From Streptomyces sp. SCUT-3 (GTDB lineage Bacteria > Actinomycetota > Actinomycetes > Streptomycetales > Streptomycetaceae): 64,000 nt of DNA. The notes beneath the pieces were generated by a model. It saw only the letters and a program-made list of their open reading frames with translations, was not told the origin of the DNA and made no database searches. Shown one piece after another: positions 56,183-64,000 of this stretch. Location of the stretch: contig NZ_CP046907.1 of assembly GCF_014083985.1 (NCBI RefSeq), forward strand, positions 1,530,001 to 1,594,000, given 5' to 3'. How positions within the stretch are numbered: the stretch's first letter is position 1; each line of letters begins with the position of its first letter. A program made the position numbers and the translations under genes.

Positions 56183-57628
56183 CTACAGGGCCAGGCCGGT
56201 GAGGACCAGGACGCGCTCGTAGGTGTAGTCCTCCATGGCGTACTTCACGCCCTCGCGGCCCACTCCGGACTCCTTGGCGCCGCCGTAGGGCATCTGGTCC
56301 GCGCGGTAGGACGGGACGTCGCCGATGATCACCCCGCCGGTCTCCAGCTCCGCGTGGGCGCGGAAGGCGGTGCGCAGGTCGTGGGTGAACACGCCGGTCT
56401 GCAGGCCGTACTTGGAGTCGTCGGCGGCGGCGAGGGCGGCGTCGGTGCCCTCGACCCGGTGCAGGGACAGGACGGGGCCGAAGACCTCCTCGCAGGCGAG
56501 GGTCACGCCGTCGGGCAGGTCGGCGAGGACGGTGGGCGCGTAGGTCGCCCCGTCCCGGGTGCCGCCGGTGAGCAGCTTCGCGCCGGCGGCCACGGCCTCG
56601 TCCACCCACGCCTCGACGCGCCGGGCCGCGTCCTCGCTCACCAGCGGGCCGACCTGGGTCGCCTCGTCCCACGGGTCGCCGGTGACCTGGGCCTCGACCT
56701 TGGCGACGACCTTCTCCGCGAGCCGGTCGTAGACCGACGCGTCGGCGATCACCCGCTGCACCGAGATGCAGGACTGGCCGCCCTGGTAGTTGGCGAAGGT
56801 CGCGATCCGCGAGGCCGCCCACTCCAGGTCCTCCTCGGAGGACCAGTCGGCGAGCACCACGGCCGCGGCGTTGCCGCCGAGCTCCAGGGTGACGTGCTTG
56901 CGCGGCGCGGAGTCCAGGATGCCCCAGCCGACGGGGCCGGAGCCGGTGAAGGAGATGACGGGCAGCCGCTCGTCGCGCACCAGGGCGGGCATCCGGTCGT
57001 TCGGCACCGGCAGCACGCTCCAGGAGCCGGCCGGCAGGTCGGTCTCGGCGAGGATCTCGCCCAGGACGAGGGCGGAGAGCGGGGTCGACGGGGCCGGCTT
57101 GACGATGATCGGGGCGCCGACCGCCAGGGCCGGGGCGACCTTGTGGGCGACCAGGTTGAGCGGGAAGTTGAACGGGGCGATGCCCAGGACCGTCCCGCGC
57201 GGGAAGCGGCGGGTCAGGGCGAGGCGGCCGGTGCCGCCGGCGTCGGTGTCGAGCCGCTGCGCCTCGCCGCCGTTGAAGCGGCGGGCCTCCTCCGCCGCCC
57301 AGCGGAAGACCGACACGGCGCGGCCGACCTCGCCGCGCGCCCACGTGATCGGCTTGCCGTTCTCGGAGGTGATCAGCCGGGCGATCTCCTCGGAGCGCTC
57401 CGCCAGACGGCGCACCACGTGGTCCAGGGCGGCGGCGCGCACGTGCGCCGGGGTCGCGGCGAACTCGCCCCGCACGGCGTGGGCCGCGGCGACGGCCTGC
57501 TCGACCTGCTCCTCGGTGGGGACACTGACACGGCCGACGACGCCGCCGTCCCAGGAGTTGGTCACGTCGAAGGTGTCGTCGCCGGTCGCCGGGGCGCCGG
57601 CGAGCCAGAACGCATGGGTGGTGGTCAC
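56183..57628 (-). CDS. NAD(P)-dependent aldehyde dehydrogenase
   Basis: A 481-residue enzyme of the ALDH superfamily that oxidises an aldehyde to a carboxylic acid. The catalytic Cys is in YQGGQSCISVQRV and the general-base Glu in HVTLELGGNAA. The cofactor-binding region has PFNFPLNLVAHKVAPAL. With gabT and a PucR-type regulator close by, succinate semialdehyde or another amine-derived aldehyde is a likely substrate, but specificity cannot be read from the sequence. ATG at 57628. 206 bp downstream of the regulator gene. Confidence 0.93.
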   Translation of the reverse strand: MTTTHAFWLAGAPATGDDTFDVTNSWDGGVVGRVSVPTEEQVEQAVAAAHAVRGEFAATPAHVRAAALDHVVRRLAERSEEIARLITSENGKPITWARGEVGRAVSVFRWAAEEARRFNGGEAQRLDTDAGGTGRLALTRRFPRGTVLGIAPFNFPLNLVAHKVAPALAVGAPIIVKPAPSTPLSALVLGEILAETDLPAGSWSVLPVPNDRMPALVRDERLPVISFTGSGPVGWGILDSAPRKHVTLELGGNAAAVVLADWSSEEDLEWAASRIATFANYQGGQSCISVQRVIADASVYDRLAEKVVAKVEAQVTGDPWDEATQVGPLVSEDAARRVEAWVDEAVAAGAKLLTGGTRDGATYAPTVLADLPDGVTLACEEVFGPVLSLHRVEGTDAALAAADDSKYGLQTGVFTHDLRTAFRAHAELETGGVIIGDVPSYRADQMPYGGAKESGVGREGVKYAMEDYTYERVLVLTGLAL

Positions 57629-57833
57629 AACGGTTCCCGGCCTTCCGGTGGTGAGGGTGGATCGTTCCCCTCACGGTAGGGCGGCACGCCGGGCAGGTCC
57701 CTTGTCCACCGAGGTGCGCGGACGGGGGGCGCCGCGCCGTTTCGGCCAAGGATGCGGCGGGGCCGCGCAGGACGGGGCCCGCGCGCGGCCCCGCGCGGCC
57801 CCCGCGCGCGGCCTGTGCGTCGTCGCGCGCGGC

Positions 57834-59462
57834 CTATGCGTCGTCGCGCCGGGCCTTCAGGGCGAGCCACAGCTCCATCCGCACGTCCGGGTCGTCCAGG
57901 GAGCGGCCGAGGAGTTCCTCGACACGGCGCATCCGGTAGCGCAGCGTGTGGCGGTGCACGCCCAGCTCGGCTGCTGCCGCGTCCCACTGCCCGTGCCGGG
58001 ACAGCCACGCCTGCAGGGAGGCCACCAGGTCGCCCCGGGCCGTGGCGTCGTGCTCGCGCAGCGGGCGCAGCAGCCCCTCGGCGAAGGCCCGGACCGCCTC
58101 GTCGCCCAGCAGCGGCAGCACCGAGCCGTGGCCCAGCTCCCCGTGCTCGACCAGGGGGCGGCCCCGGCGCAGGGCGACGGCCAGGGCCCCCTCGGCCTGG
58201 CGGTGGGCGGCCGCGGCCGCGGCGGGGGCCACCGGTCCGGACAGTCCGGCGGCGAGGCCGGCCTCCGCCCGGCCGTCGTCCGGGCCCTCCTCCGCCTGCC
58301 CGTCCGCGGCACCCAGGCGCGCGGTGCACGCCTTCTGCACCGCTCCCCCGTCGGCCATCAGCAGGACCAGCCGGTCGTCGTGGTGCAGGACGAGTGCGTG
58401 CTCGGCCGTGCGCAGGGCGGCGGTCTCGACCGCCCCGACGAGCGCGTCCAGCGGCCCGTCCTCCTCGCCGGGGCCCGGCGCGGGGGCGGGCCCGTTCCGC
58501 TCCCCCGCCGCGCCCCGTGCGCGGGCCGGGCGCCGGGCGACCAGGATCCGCACGGGGCCGTCCAGCAGCGTGCCGAACATCGTGCCCGCCACCGTCCGGG
58601 CGCGCTCGGCCTCGCCCGCCAGCAGCATCTGCAACAGGGCGGCGCCCAGCCGCTGCTCGGCCCCCTGCAGAGTGCGCGAGTGCTCCAGCGACAGCGTCAG
58701 CAGGGCCACCGCGGCGTTGACCACGTACCGCTCGGACGGCGACAGCCGCCGCTCGGTGCCGACGGCGAGGAACCCGCGGGCCCGCCGCCCCGTGCCGAGG
58801 GACTGGAGCTCCACCCGGTCGGCCGCGTCCTGCACCGCGGCCGCCGCGGGGGCGGGGCGCTCCCGCAGCCGCACGGCCTCCCCGGCGATCCGGGCCGCCC
58901 GCCGGACGGCCCACTCGGGCTCGGCCGCGAGGACACCGCCCGCGGCGTCGTACAGGGCCGCCCAGCCGTCCAGCCGCTGCGCCAGGCGGCCCAGCAGGGC
59001 CCGGCTGCCGTCCGGGCCGAGCGCGGCGCGGGTCAGCTCCTGCTGCGCCTGCGAGGTCATGGTGACGGCCCGGTACTGCTCGGCCGCCAGCGCCGCCGAG
59101 ACCGCCTTGCTGATCGCGATGAACGGCGTCGGCTGCGGCACCCTCAGCAGCGGCAGCCCGCGTTCCTCGGCCGCGTCGGCCAGGGGGCCGGGCACCTCCT
59201 CGTGCGAGAGCCCAATCCCGAAGCCGAGCCCGACCACTCCCGCGTCCGCGAGCCGGTGGACGTAGGCGCGCTGCCCGGAGGCGGCGTCGGGCAGCTTCAG
59301 CCCCGTGGTCAGCAGCAGCTCCCCGCCCTCGAGGAACGGGGCGGGGTCGTCCAGCTCGCTGGTGTGCACCCAACGGACGGGCACGTCGAGGCCGTCCTGC
59401 CCGGCCAGCACGGTGAGTTTCAGGGCGGGGTTGCGGACGAGCGAGGCGAGCGTCGGGGGCAT
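57834..59462 (-). CDS. PucR family transcriptional regulator
   Basis: A 542-residue regulator. It has an N-terminal PucR sensor domain (PPTLASLVRNPALKLTVLAGQDGLDVPVRWVHTSE in parts, ELLLTTGLKL) and a GGDEF-like middle. The C-terminal PucR helix-turn-helix reads WDAAAAELGVHRHTLRYRMRRVEELLGRSLDDPDVR (in parts). Members control purine, GABA or amine catabolism genes. ATG at 59462 is preferred over GTG at 59468, since AGGT lies upstream of it. Located between the aldehyde dehydrogenase and the ATPase, likely controlling the neighbouring gabT or dehydrogenase gene. Confidence 0.9.
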   Translation of the reverse strand: MPPTLASLVRNPALKLTVLAGQDGLDVPVRWVHTSELDDPAPFLEGGELLLTTGLKLPDAASGQRAYVHRLADAGVVGLGFGIGLSHEEVPGPLADAAEERGLPLLRVPQPTPFIAISKAVSAALAAEQYRAVTMTSQAQQELTRAALGPDGSRALLGRLAQRLDGWAALYDAAGGVLAAEPEWAVRRAARIAGEAVRLRERPAPAAAAVQDAADRVELQSLGTGRRARGFLAVGTERRLSPSERYVVNAAVALLTLSLEHSRTLQGAEQRLGAALLQMLLAGEAERARTVAGTMFGTLLDGPVRILVARRPARARGAAGERNGPAPAPGPGEEDGPLDALVGAVETAALRTAEHALVLHHDDRLVLLMADGGAVQKACTARLGAADGQAEEGPDDGRAEAGLAAGLSGPVAPAAAAAAHRQAEGALAVALRRGRPLVEHGELGHGSVLPLLGDEAVRAFAEGLLRPLREHDATARGDLVASLQAWLSRHGQWDAAAAELGVHRHTLRYRMRRVEELLGRSLDDPDVRMELWLALKARRDDA

Positions 59463-59622
59463 GTGCACCTGGTCGGGAGGTGGGGCGCGGGTTCGGGCGG
59501 CCCGCCGGTGACGGGCACGCCCGATTGTGCCTCACCGCCCGGCCCGGACGGACGTTCCGGACGCCCGGCCCGGGCGGGCCGCGCCGACGCCCGCGTGCGC
59601 CCCGCACCGGGTGCGCCCCGCA

Positions 59623-59702
59623 CCGGGTGCGGGGCGGGCCGGGTGCGGGGCGGGCCGGGTGCGGGGCGGGCCGGGTGCGGGACGGGCCGGGTGCGGGACG
59701 GG
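59623..59702. repeat. Five tandem 16-bp repeats downstream of the ATPase gene
   Basis: Units of CCGGGTGCGGGGCGGG (last two with A for G) begin at 59623, 59639, 59655, 59671 and 59687. The sequence before them contains the inverted form (CCCCGCACCGGGTGC), so the minus-strand transcript can form a stem just past the ATPase stop at 59705. It may act as a terminator. Confidence 0.85.
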
Positions 59703-59704
59703 CC

Positions 59705-61936
59705 TCAGCCGCGCAGGTCCACCAGGAGGGGCGGGACGTGCTCGCCGCGCACCGTGGTCAGGGACAGCACCGCGTGCCCCGGCGGGAGGCCGTGGGCCAG
59801 TTCCGAGGGCGACCACCTCTCCCGCTCCACCCGCCGCACCGTCACGGACTCGGTGGTGGCCGCCTCGCCGGTCAGCAGCCGGCGCAGTCCCCGCCCGGTG
59901 CGGCGGAGCAGGCCGCCGGTCCGGTCGGGGGTGCGGGTGACGTCGCGCTCCTCGACCCACTCGGTGCCCCACGCCTCGGCGAACCGCCTGCCGTCCCACG
60001 TGGTCGTCCCGGGCAGCACCATGCGGCAGCCGGCCGCCCCCACCAGTCCGCTGCGCAGTCCCTCGGGGACGTCGTCCAGGGTGCGCAGTGCGAGCACCGT
60101 TCCGGCGTTGGCCGAGCGCAGGCCCTGGAGCCCGCGCAGGGTCTCCGCGGTGACGGCGTGCGCGGCGTCGTCCATCACCAGGCAGGCGAAGAGCGAGCGG
60201 TCCGACCGCGCCGCGGCGGCCGCCGTGAACTGGGCCAGGAGGAGCCGGGCGAGGACCCGGGAGGCCTCCGGGTGGCCCCGCTCCGGCAGGTCGACGCGGA
60301 CCCGCAGCGGGTGCTCCAGGGCCCGCAGGGAGAACGGCCTGGTGCGGCCGGAGGCGTCGAAGAAGTCGGCGAAGGCGGGCCGGTCCAGGACCGCCAGCCG
60401 GTCCGCCAGCAGCGGCCCGGCGTCACCGGGGCGTTCGGAGTGCCGCTGCCTGGCCTCGAGTTCGCGCAGGTGGGCGGGGTTCGCCCCGGCGGCGGAGAGC
60501 GCGTCGCGCAGGGCCGCGAGGGCGGCCGGGGCCCCGTCGAGCAGTTCCCGCAGCTCGCGCACGCCCGGGTAGCGGCCGTGCGCCGCGTGGAAGGGCCCCA
60601 GGAGCTGGGCGAGCACGGTGTGTCCGCGCCGTCCGGGGCCGGCCGTCCCGTCGTCCGGCAGCAGTGCCTGGGCCAGGAGCGCCGCCGCCTCGTCCGGGCC
60701 GCGGGCTCCGCCGTACAGGTCCAGGTCGTAGGCAGAGGCCGGGTCGCCCGGCGCCACGACGACGTCGAAGGAGCCGGCGGGCCCCGGGTCGCTCTCCGGG
60801 GATCCCACCGCCACCACCACCGCGATGCCGGCCAGCGCCTGCAGGCACATCGACTCGACGACGGGGCGGACAACGTGCCGGGTCTTCCCCGACCCGGGCG
60901 GGCCGACGACGAGCAGCGAGGTGCCGAGCAGCGCGGGGTCGAGTGCGACGGAGGCGCCCCGGTGGGCGTGGGGGTTCTTGTCGGTGGCGGGCGCGGCGCC
61001 GATCCTGACCTGCCGCGCCGCCAGGTCGTGCACGGCCTGCCGGGCCGGCAGGTCCCGGGCCCCGGAGGGGTGGGCGAAGGCGGCGGCGCCGTGCAGGCGG
61101 ACCTCCTCGGCGAAGGCGGCCGTCCCGTCCGGCCGTCCGGCCGCCGACTCCCAGGCGCGCTCCAGCCGCAGGTGGTCCACGTCGTTCATCCGGCCCGCGG
61201 CGGCCTCGGCCTCCAGCCGGTCGGCCTCGGCGGTGCGGCCGACGGCGCGCAGCCGCGTCCACGCGGCCGTCCCGCCGGCGGCGTCCGCCCCGGGGCCGGC
61301 CGCCGCCGGGTCCGTGGTGTCCTCGTCCTCCACGAGGCCGCGCAGGGCGGGGGCGACGTAGCGGCGCAGCACCTCGCGCCAGCGGCCGAGGGAGCCGAAG
61401 ACCCGCACCAGGAGGAAGACGACGGCGGCGTAGACGGCGTAGGACAGGACGACGGAGGGGGTGCCGCTGTGCCAGGCGTCCGGGGTCACCCACATCACGA
61501 GCGGGAAGACCGGCAGGTAGCCGTTCCAGAACAGCGACCACAGCAGCAGGGCCGACAGCAGGGACAGCAGGGCGCCGCCGAGCAGTTGGCGCGCGGGGAG
61601 CCGCCCTGGGTCCTCCGGGGGCCGGGGGACGTGGCCGAGGCCGTAGATCCCGGGGGCGTCGAAGCGGCGCGGGGCGCGCAGCCAGGCCAGGAAGCCGTTC
61701 TCGGGGCCGGGAGCGCCTGCCGGCGGGGGCGGCGCGGCGGGCGGGGGCGGCGCGGTCGTCGGCCGGTCCGGCACGGCAAAAGCGGGAGGCGCGGCGGCGG
61801 GCGGTGCGGGCGGTGCCGACGGCGGCAGCACGGGGCGCGGGGGCTGCTGCGGAACGGGGGCCGGGGGCTGCCGGGGCGGGGGCGGCGGGCCTGCGGCCTC
61901 CGGTGAACGGTGCGTGCTCTCGCGGTCCATCGCCAC
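59705..61936 (-). CDS. Membrane-anchored VirD4/FtsK-like ATPase of unknown role
   Basis: A 743-residue protein. Residues 1-80 are Pro/Ala-rich. Two transmembrane helix regions lie at about 115-140 and 160-185. An ATPase domain follows with Walker A VVGPPGSGKTRHVV (about residue 338) and a Walker B-like FACLVMDDAAH. Together these resemble coupling-type ATPases (TraG/VirD4) or single-domain FtsK relatives, but no secretion or conjugation genes are next to it. It sits between pucR and gabT and is conserved there in Streptomyces as I recall. Start GTG 61936 or ATG 61930. Function unknown. Confidence 0.85.
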   Translation of the reverse strand: MAMDRESTHRSPEAAGPPPPPRQPPAPVPQQPPRPVLPPSAPPAPPAAAPPAFAVPDRPTTAPPPPAAPPPPAGAPGPENGFLAWLRAPRRFDAPGIYGLGHVPRPPEDPGRLPARQLLGGALLSLLSALLLWSLFWNGYLPVFPLVMWVTPDAWHSGTPSVVLSYAVYAAVVFLLVRVFGSLGRWREVLRRYVAPALRGLVEDEDTTDPAAAGPGADAAGGTAAWTRLRAVGRTAEADRLEAEAAAGRMNDVDHLRLERAWESAAGRPDGTAAFAEEVRLHGAAAFAHPSGARDLPARQAVHDLAARQVRIGAAPATDKNPHAHRGASVALDPALLGTSLLVVGPPGSGKTRHVVRPVVESMCLQALAGIAVVVAVGSPESDPGPAGSFDVVVAPGDPASAYDLDLYGGARGPDEAAALLAQALLPDDGTAGPGRRGHTVLAQLLGPFHAAHGRYPGVRELRELLDGAPAALAALRDALSAAGANPAHLRELEARQRHSERPGDAGPLLADRLAVLDRPAFADFFDASGRTRPFSLRALEHPLRVRVDLPERGHPEASRVLARLLLAQFTAAAAARSDRSLFACLVMDDAAHAVTAETLRGLQGLRSANAGTVLALRTLDDVPEGLRSGLVGAAGCRMVLPGTTTWDGRRFAEAWGTEWVEERDVTRTPDRTGGLLRRTGRGLRRLLTGEAATTESVTVRRVERERWSPSELAHGLPPGHAVLSLTTVRGEHVPPLLVDLRG

Positions 61937-61984
61937 TCGACCCCAGCCCCTCGCCCCTCAAGCATCCGTGCAGCTGCGCGACTC

Positions 61985-62107
61985 AATGTAGTGGAGCGGC
62001 CACCGCCGACGAAGGAGCGCGCGGCCGCCCCTGGCCGTACCGGACAATCCGTGCCCGCCGACGCTACCGATCGGCGCATGCCGGGCCCGGCGGCCCGGCC
62101 GTAGCCT
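61985..62107. promoter_or_regulatory. Divergent promoter region between the ATPase and gabT
   Basis: On the minus strand 61990-61985 reads TACATT (with a weak TTCGTC 17 bp upstream), a possible -10 for the ATPase gene. On the plus strand TAGCCT at 62102-62107 is a possible -10 for gabT, with no clear -35. This 205-bp gap is also where a PucR-type regulator would be expected to bind. Confidence 0.35.
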
Positions 62108-62141
62108 GCGGCAAAAGCCCGCGATCGTCAGGAGACGCACC

Positions 62142-63506
62142 ATGACCGAACTGCCCGGCGGCCCGTCGCTCCCGCAGGAGCGCCGCCTCGTCACCGCCGT
62201 CCCGGGGCCGAAGTCCCTGGAGCTGGCCGCCCGCAAGGCCGCCGCCGTGCCGTCCGGCGTGGGCACCACCCTGCCGGTGTACGTCGCGCGCGCGGGCGGC
62301 GGCGTGCTGGAGGACGTGGACGGCAACTCGCTGATCGACTTCGGGTCCGGCATCGCCGTCACGAACGTGGGCAACAGCGCGGAGGCCGTCGTGCGCCGCG
62401 CCGGCGAGCAGCTGGCCGCCTTCACCCACACCTGCTTCATGGTCACCCCCTACGAGGGCTACGTGGCCGTCGCCGAGCAGCTCAACGAGCTCACCCCGGG
62501 CGACCACGAGAAGCGCACCGCGCTGTTCAACTCCGGCGCCGAGGCCGTCGAGAACGCGGTGAAGATCGCCCGCGCGTACACCGGCCGCCAGGCCGTCGTG
62601 GTCTTCGACCACGGCTACCACGGCCGCACCAACCTCACGATGGCCCTGACGGCGAAGAACATGCCGTACAAGCACGGCTTCGGCCCGTTCGCCCCCGAGG
62701 TGTACCGGGTGCCGGTGGCCTACCCCTACCGCTGGGCGACCGGCGCGGACAACTGCGCCGAGGAGGCCGCGGCGCAGGCCGTCGACATGATCACCAAGCA
62801 GGTCGGCGCGGAGAACGTCGCGGCGATCATCATCGAGCCCGTCCTGGGCGAGGGCGGCTTCATCGAGCCGGCCAAGGGCTTCCTGCCGAGGATCGCGGAG
62901 TTCGCGAAGGCCAACGGGATCGTCTTCGTCGCCGACGAGATCCAGACCGGCTTCTGCCGCACGGGGCAGTGGTTCGCGTGCGAGGACGAGGGCATCGTCC
63001 CGGACCTGATCACCTCCGCCAAGGGCATCGCGGGCGGCCTGCCGCTGTCCGCCGTCACCGGCCGGGCCGAGATCATGGACGCCGCGCACGCGGGCGGCCT
63101 GGGCGGCACCTACGGCGGCAACCCGGTCGCCTGCGCCGCGGCGCTGGGCGCGATCGAGACCATGCGCGAGCAGGACCTCAACGCAAAGGCCCGGCGCATC
63201 GGCGAGATCATGCTGGGCCGTCTGCGCGCCCTGCAGGACAAGTACGCGGGCTCCGCCTCCTTCTCCATCGGCGACGTCCGCGGCCGCGGCGCCATGATCG
63301 CCGTCGAGCTGGTGAAGCCGGGCGGCAAGGAGCCCCACCCGGAGGCCACCGCCGCGGTCGCGAAGGCCTGCCACGCCGAGGGCCTGCTGGTGCTGACCGC
63401 CGGCACCTACGGCAACGTGCTGCGCTTCCTGCCGCCGCTGGTGATCGGCGAGGACCTGCTGAACGAGGGCCTGGACATCCTGGAGAACGCCTTCGCGCAG
63501 CTGTGA
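62142..63506 (+). CDS. gabT: 4-aminobutyrate aminotransferase
   Basis: A 454-residue PLP-dependent class III aminotransferase that turns GABA and 2-oxoglutarate into succinate semialdehyde and glutamate. The PLP-binding lysine is in ITSAKGIAGGLPLSA, the cofactor Asp in VFVADEIQTGFCRTG, and the substrate-binding pattern NSGAEAVENAVKIA near residue 130. ATG with CAGGAGA eight bases upstream. It follows the divergent ATPase gene; the aldehyde dehydrogenase 5 kb away could oxidise its product. Confidence 0.94.
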   Translation: MTELPGGPSLPQERRLVTAVPGPKSLELAARKAAAVPSGVGTTLPVYVARAGGGVLEDVDGNSLIDFGSGIAVTNVGNSAEAVVRRAGEQLAAFTHTCFMVTPYEGYVAVAEQLNELTPGDHEKRTALFNSGAEAVENAVKIARAYTGRQAVVVFDHGYHGRTNLTMALTAKNMPYKHGFGPFAPEVYRVPVAYPYRWATGADNCAEEAAAQAVDMITKQVGAENVAAIIIEPVLGEGGFIEPAKGFLPRIAEFAKANGIVFVADEIQTGFCRTGQWFACEDEGIVPDLITSAKGIAGGLPLSAVTGRAEIMDAAHAGGLGGTYGGNPVACAAALGAIETMREQDLNAKARRIGEIMLGRLRALQDKYAGSASFSIGDVRGRGAMIAVELVKPGGKEPHPEATAAVAKACHAEGLLVLTAGTYGNVLRFLPPLVIGEDLLNEGLDILENAFAQL

Positions 63507-63617
63507 CACACGCTGCCGGAACCGCAGGCGTACGGCGTGAAGAAGGTGTGCGGGCATGATGGCGGGGCAGTGATCCCCCTCCCCCGCCCCCGACACGGTG
63601 CCGTACGGTCTTCGCAG

Positions 63618-64000
63618 ATGGCAGAAACACCCGCCCCGCCGAGCAGCAGCGGAGCGAGCGACAACGTGCCGGCGATTCCCCGTCGCCCGCACGGCAGTGC
63701 TCTCGCGCACAGTGCCGGTGCCCCAGGCCCCGGCGACCCACGCCGATCGACCGGCCGTGCGTCCCAAACCCCCCGGGACGCGCGGGACGGCGGTCGACAC
63801 AGCCGCCCCGGAACGCTCCCCCCTGTTCCGGGGCGGCGCCCTTTCCCGGCCCCCCTCTCCGCAGTCGCCCCGGCGGTGCTCCTGGCGGCGGCGCTCCTGG
63901 CTGCGCTGGCCCTGATCACCTGGCAGGTGGTCTCGCACGGGGCGCTGACCGCGGTCGACGACCGCCTGGGCGGCGGACGGCCGGCCCCGGTGCCGCAGTT
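63618..64000 (+). CDS. Probable PAP2 family phosphatase, N-terminal part (runs off the window)
   Basis: An open frame from the ATG at 63618 runs past the window end. The N-terminal 80 residues are polar and Pro/Arg-rich. A transmembrane helix follows (AVLLAAALLAALALITWQVV) and then SHGALTAVDDRLGGGRPAP, which resembles the start of PAP2-type membrane phosphatases. TACGGT at 63604-63609 could be a -10 for a nearly leaderless start. The catalytic motifs lie outside the window, so the family call is tentative. Confidence 0.6.
   Translation, partial: MAETPAPPSSSGASDNVPAIPRRPHGSALAHSAGAPGPGDPRRSTGRASQTPRDARDGGRHSRPGTLPPVPGRRPFPAPLSAVAPAVLLAAALLAALALITWQVVSHGALTAVDDRLGGGRPAPVPQ

Noticed and set aside
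59623-59702. CRISPR array
   Set aside because: The 16-bp units are directly tandem without unique spacers.
56790-60572. 1260-codon plus-strand frame opposite the aldehyde dehydrogenase, PucR and ATPase genes
   Set aside because: It crosses several well-supported minus-strand genes and gives a Ser/Arg/Pro-rich product without motifs.

Overview
The window is a very GC-rich actinobacterial chromosome segment, almost certainly from Streptomyces or a close relative. The evidence is third-position G/C codon use, frequent GTG starts, long perfect palindromes between convergent genes, and a gene order (rnj-dapA-thyX ... dapB-M16 peptidase-pnp-rpsO ... type VII secretion ... ribF-truB-rbfA-infB-ylxR-nusA-rimP ... 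proS ... ispG-rseP-dxr ... gabT) that I remember as typical of Streptomyces core chromosomes. No tRNA, rRNA, CRISPR array, prophage or insertion sequence was seen.

Regions. (1) 1-9.3 kb, mostly minus strand: 5' part of RNase J, lysine/diaminopimelate synthesis (dapA, dapB), thyX, a zinc peptidase translationally coupled to polynucleotide phosphorylase, and rpsO. Two small membrane-protein genes lie on the plus strand. (2) 9.5-35.2 kb: a type VII (ESX-like) secretion locus with eccD, eccC, mycosins, two WXG100 genes, eccB, eccE, a second EccE-like gene and an EspI-like MinD/ParA ATPase. Inside it sit a four-gene thiol-redox cassette on the plus strand (DsbA-like, CcdA-like and a CPVCNK membrane protein, 16.7-19.7 kb) and a visibly duplicated, lower-GC and partly decayed mycosin/PPE-like segment (20.0-25.1 kb). 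(3) 35.2-43.6 kb: the rimP-nusA-ylxR-infB-DUF503-rbfA-truB-ribF translation and ribosome-maturation series, all minus strand. (4) 43.8-47.0 kb, plus strand: lipoprotein, DUF4439 protein, an aminoglycoside-phosphotransferase-like protein with an altered metal-binding position, and a zinc-ribbon membrane protein. (5) 47.2-54.6 kb, minus strand: proS, two GNAT acetyltransferases, and ispG, rseP and dxr. (6) 54.7-64 kb: a SigK/RskA-type sigma and anti-sigma pair, then a probable GABA/amine catabolism group (aldehyde dehydrogenase, PucR regulator, gabT) with an orphan membrane ATPase, and the start of a probable PAP2 phosphatase.

How the genes fit together: the type VII genes give a complete Streptomyces-style apparatus (EccB, C, D, E, mycosin, two Esx substrates), and at least three small or PPE-like proteins look like its substrates. 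The redox cassette next to eccC could oxidise or reduce thiols of exported proteins, but that link is inference from position only. The most unusual parts are the duplicated mycosin/PPE-like segment with its conserved C-terminal tail, the redox cassette, and the Gly/Pro/Gln/Tyr-rich tails shared by several type VII proteins.
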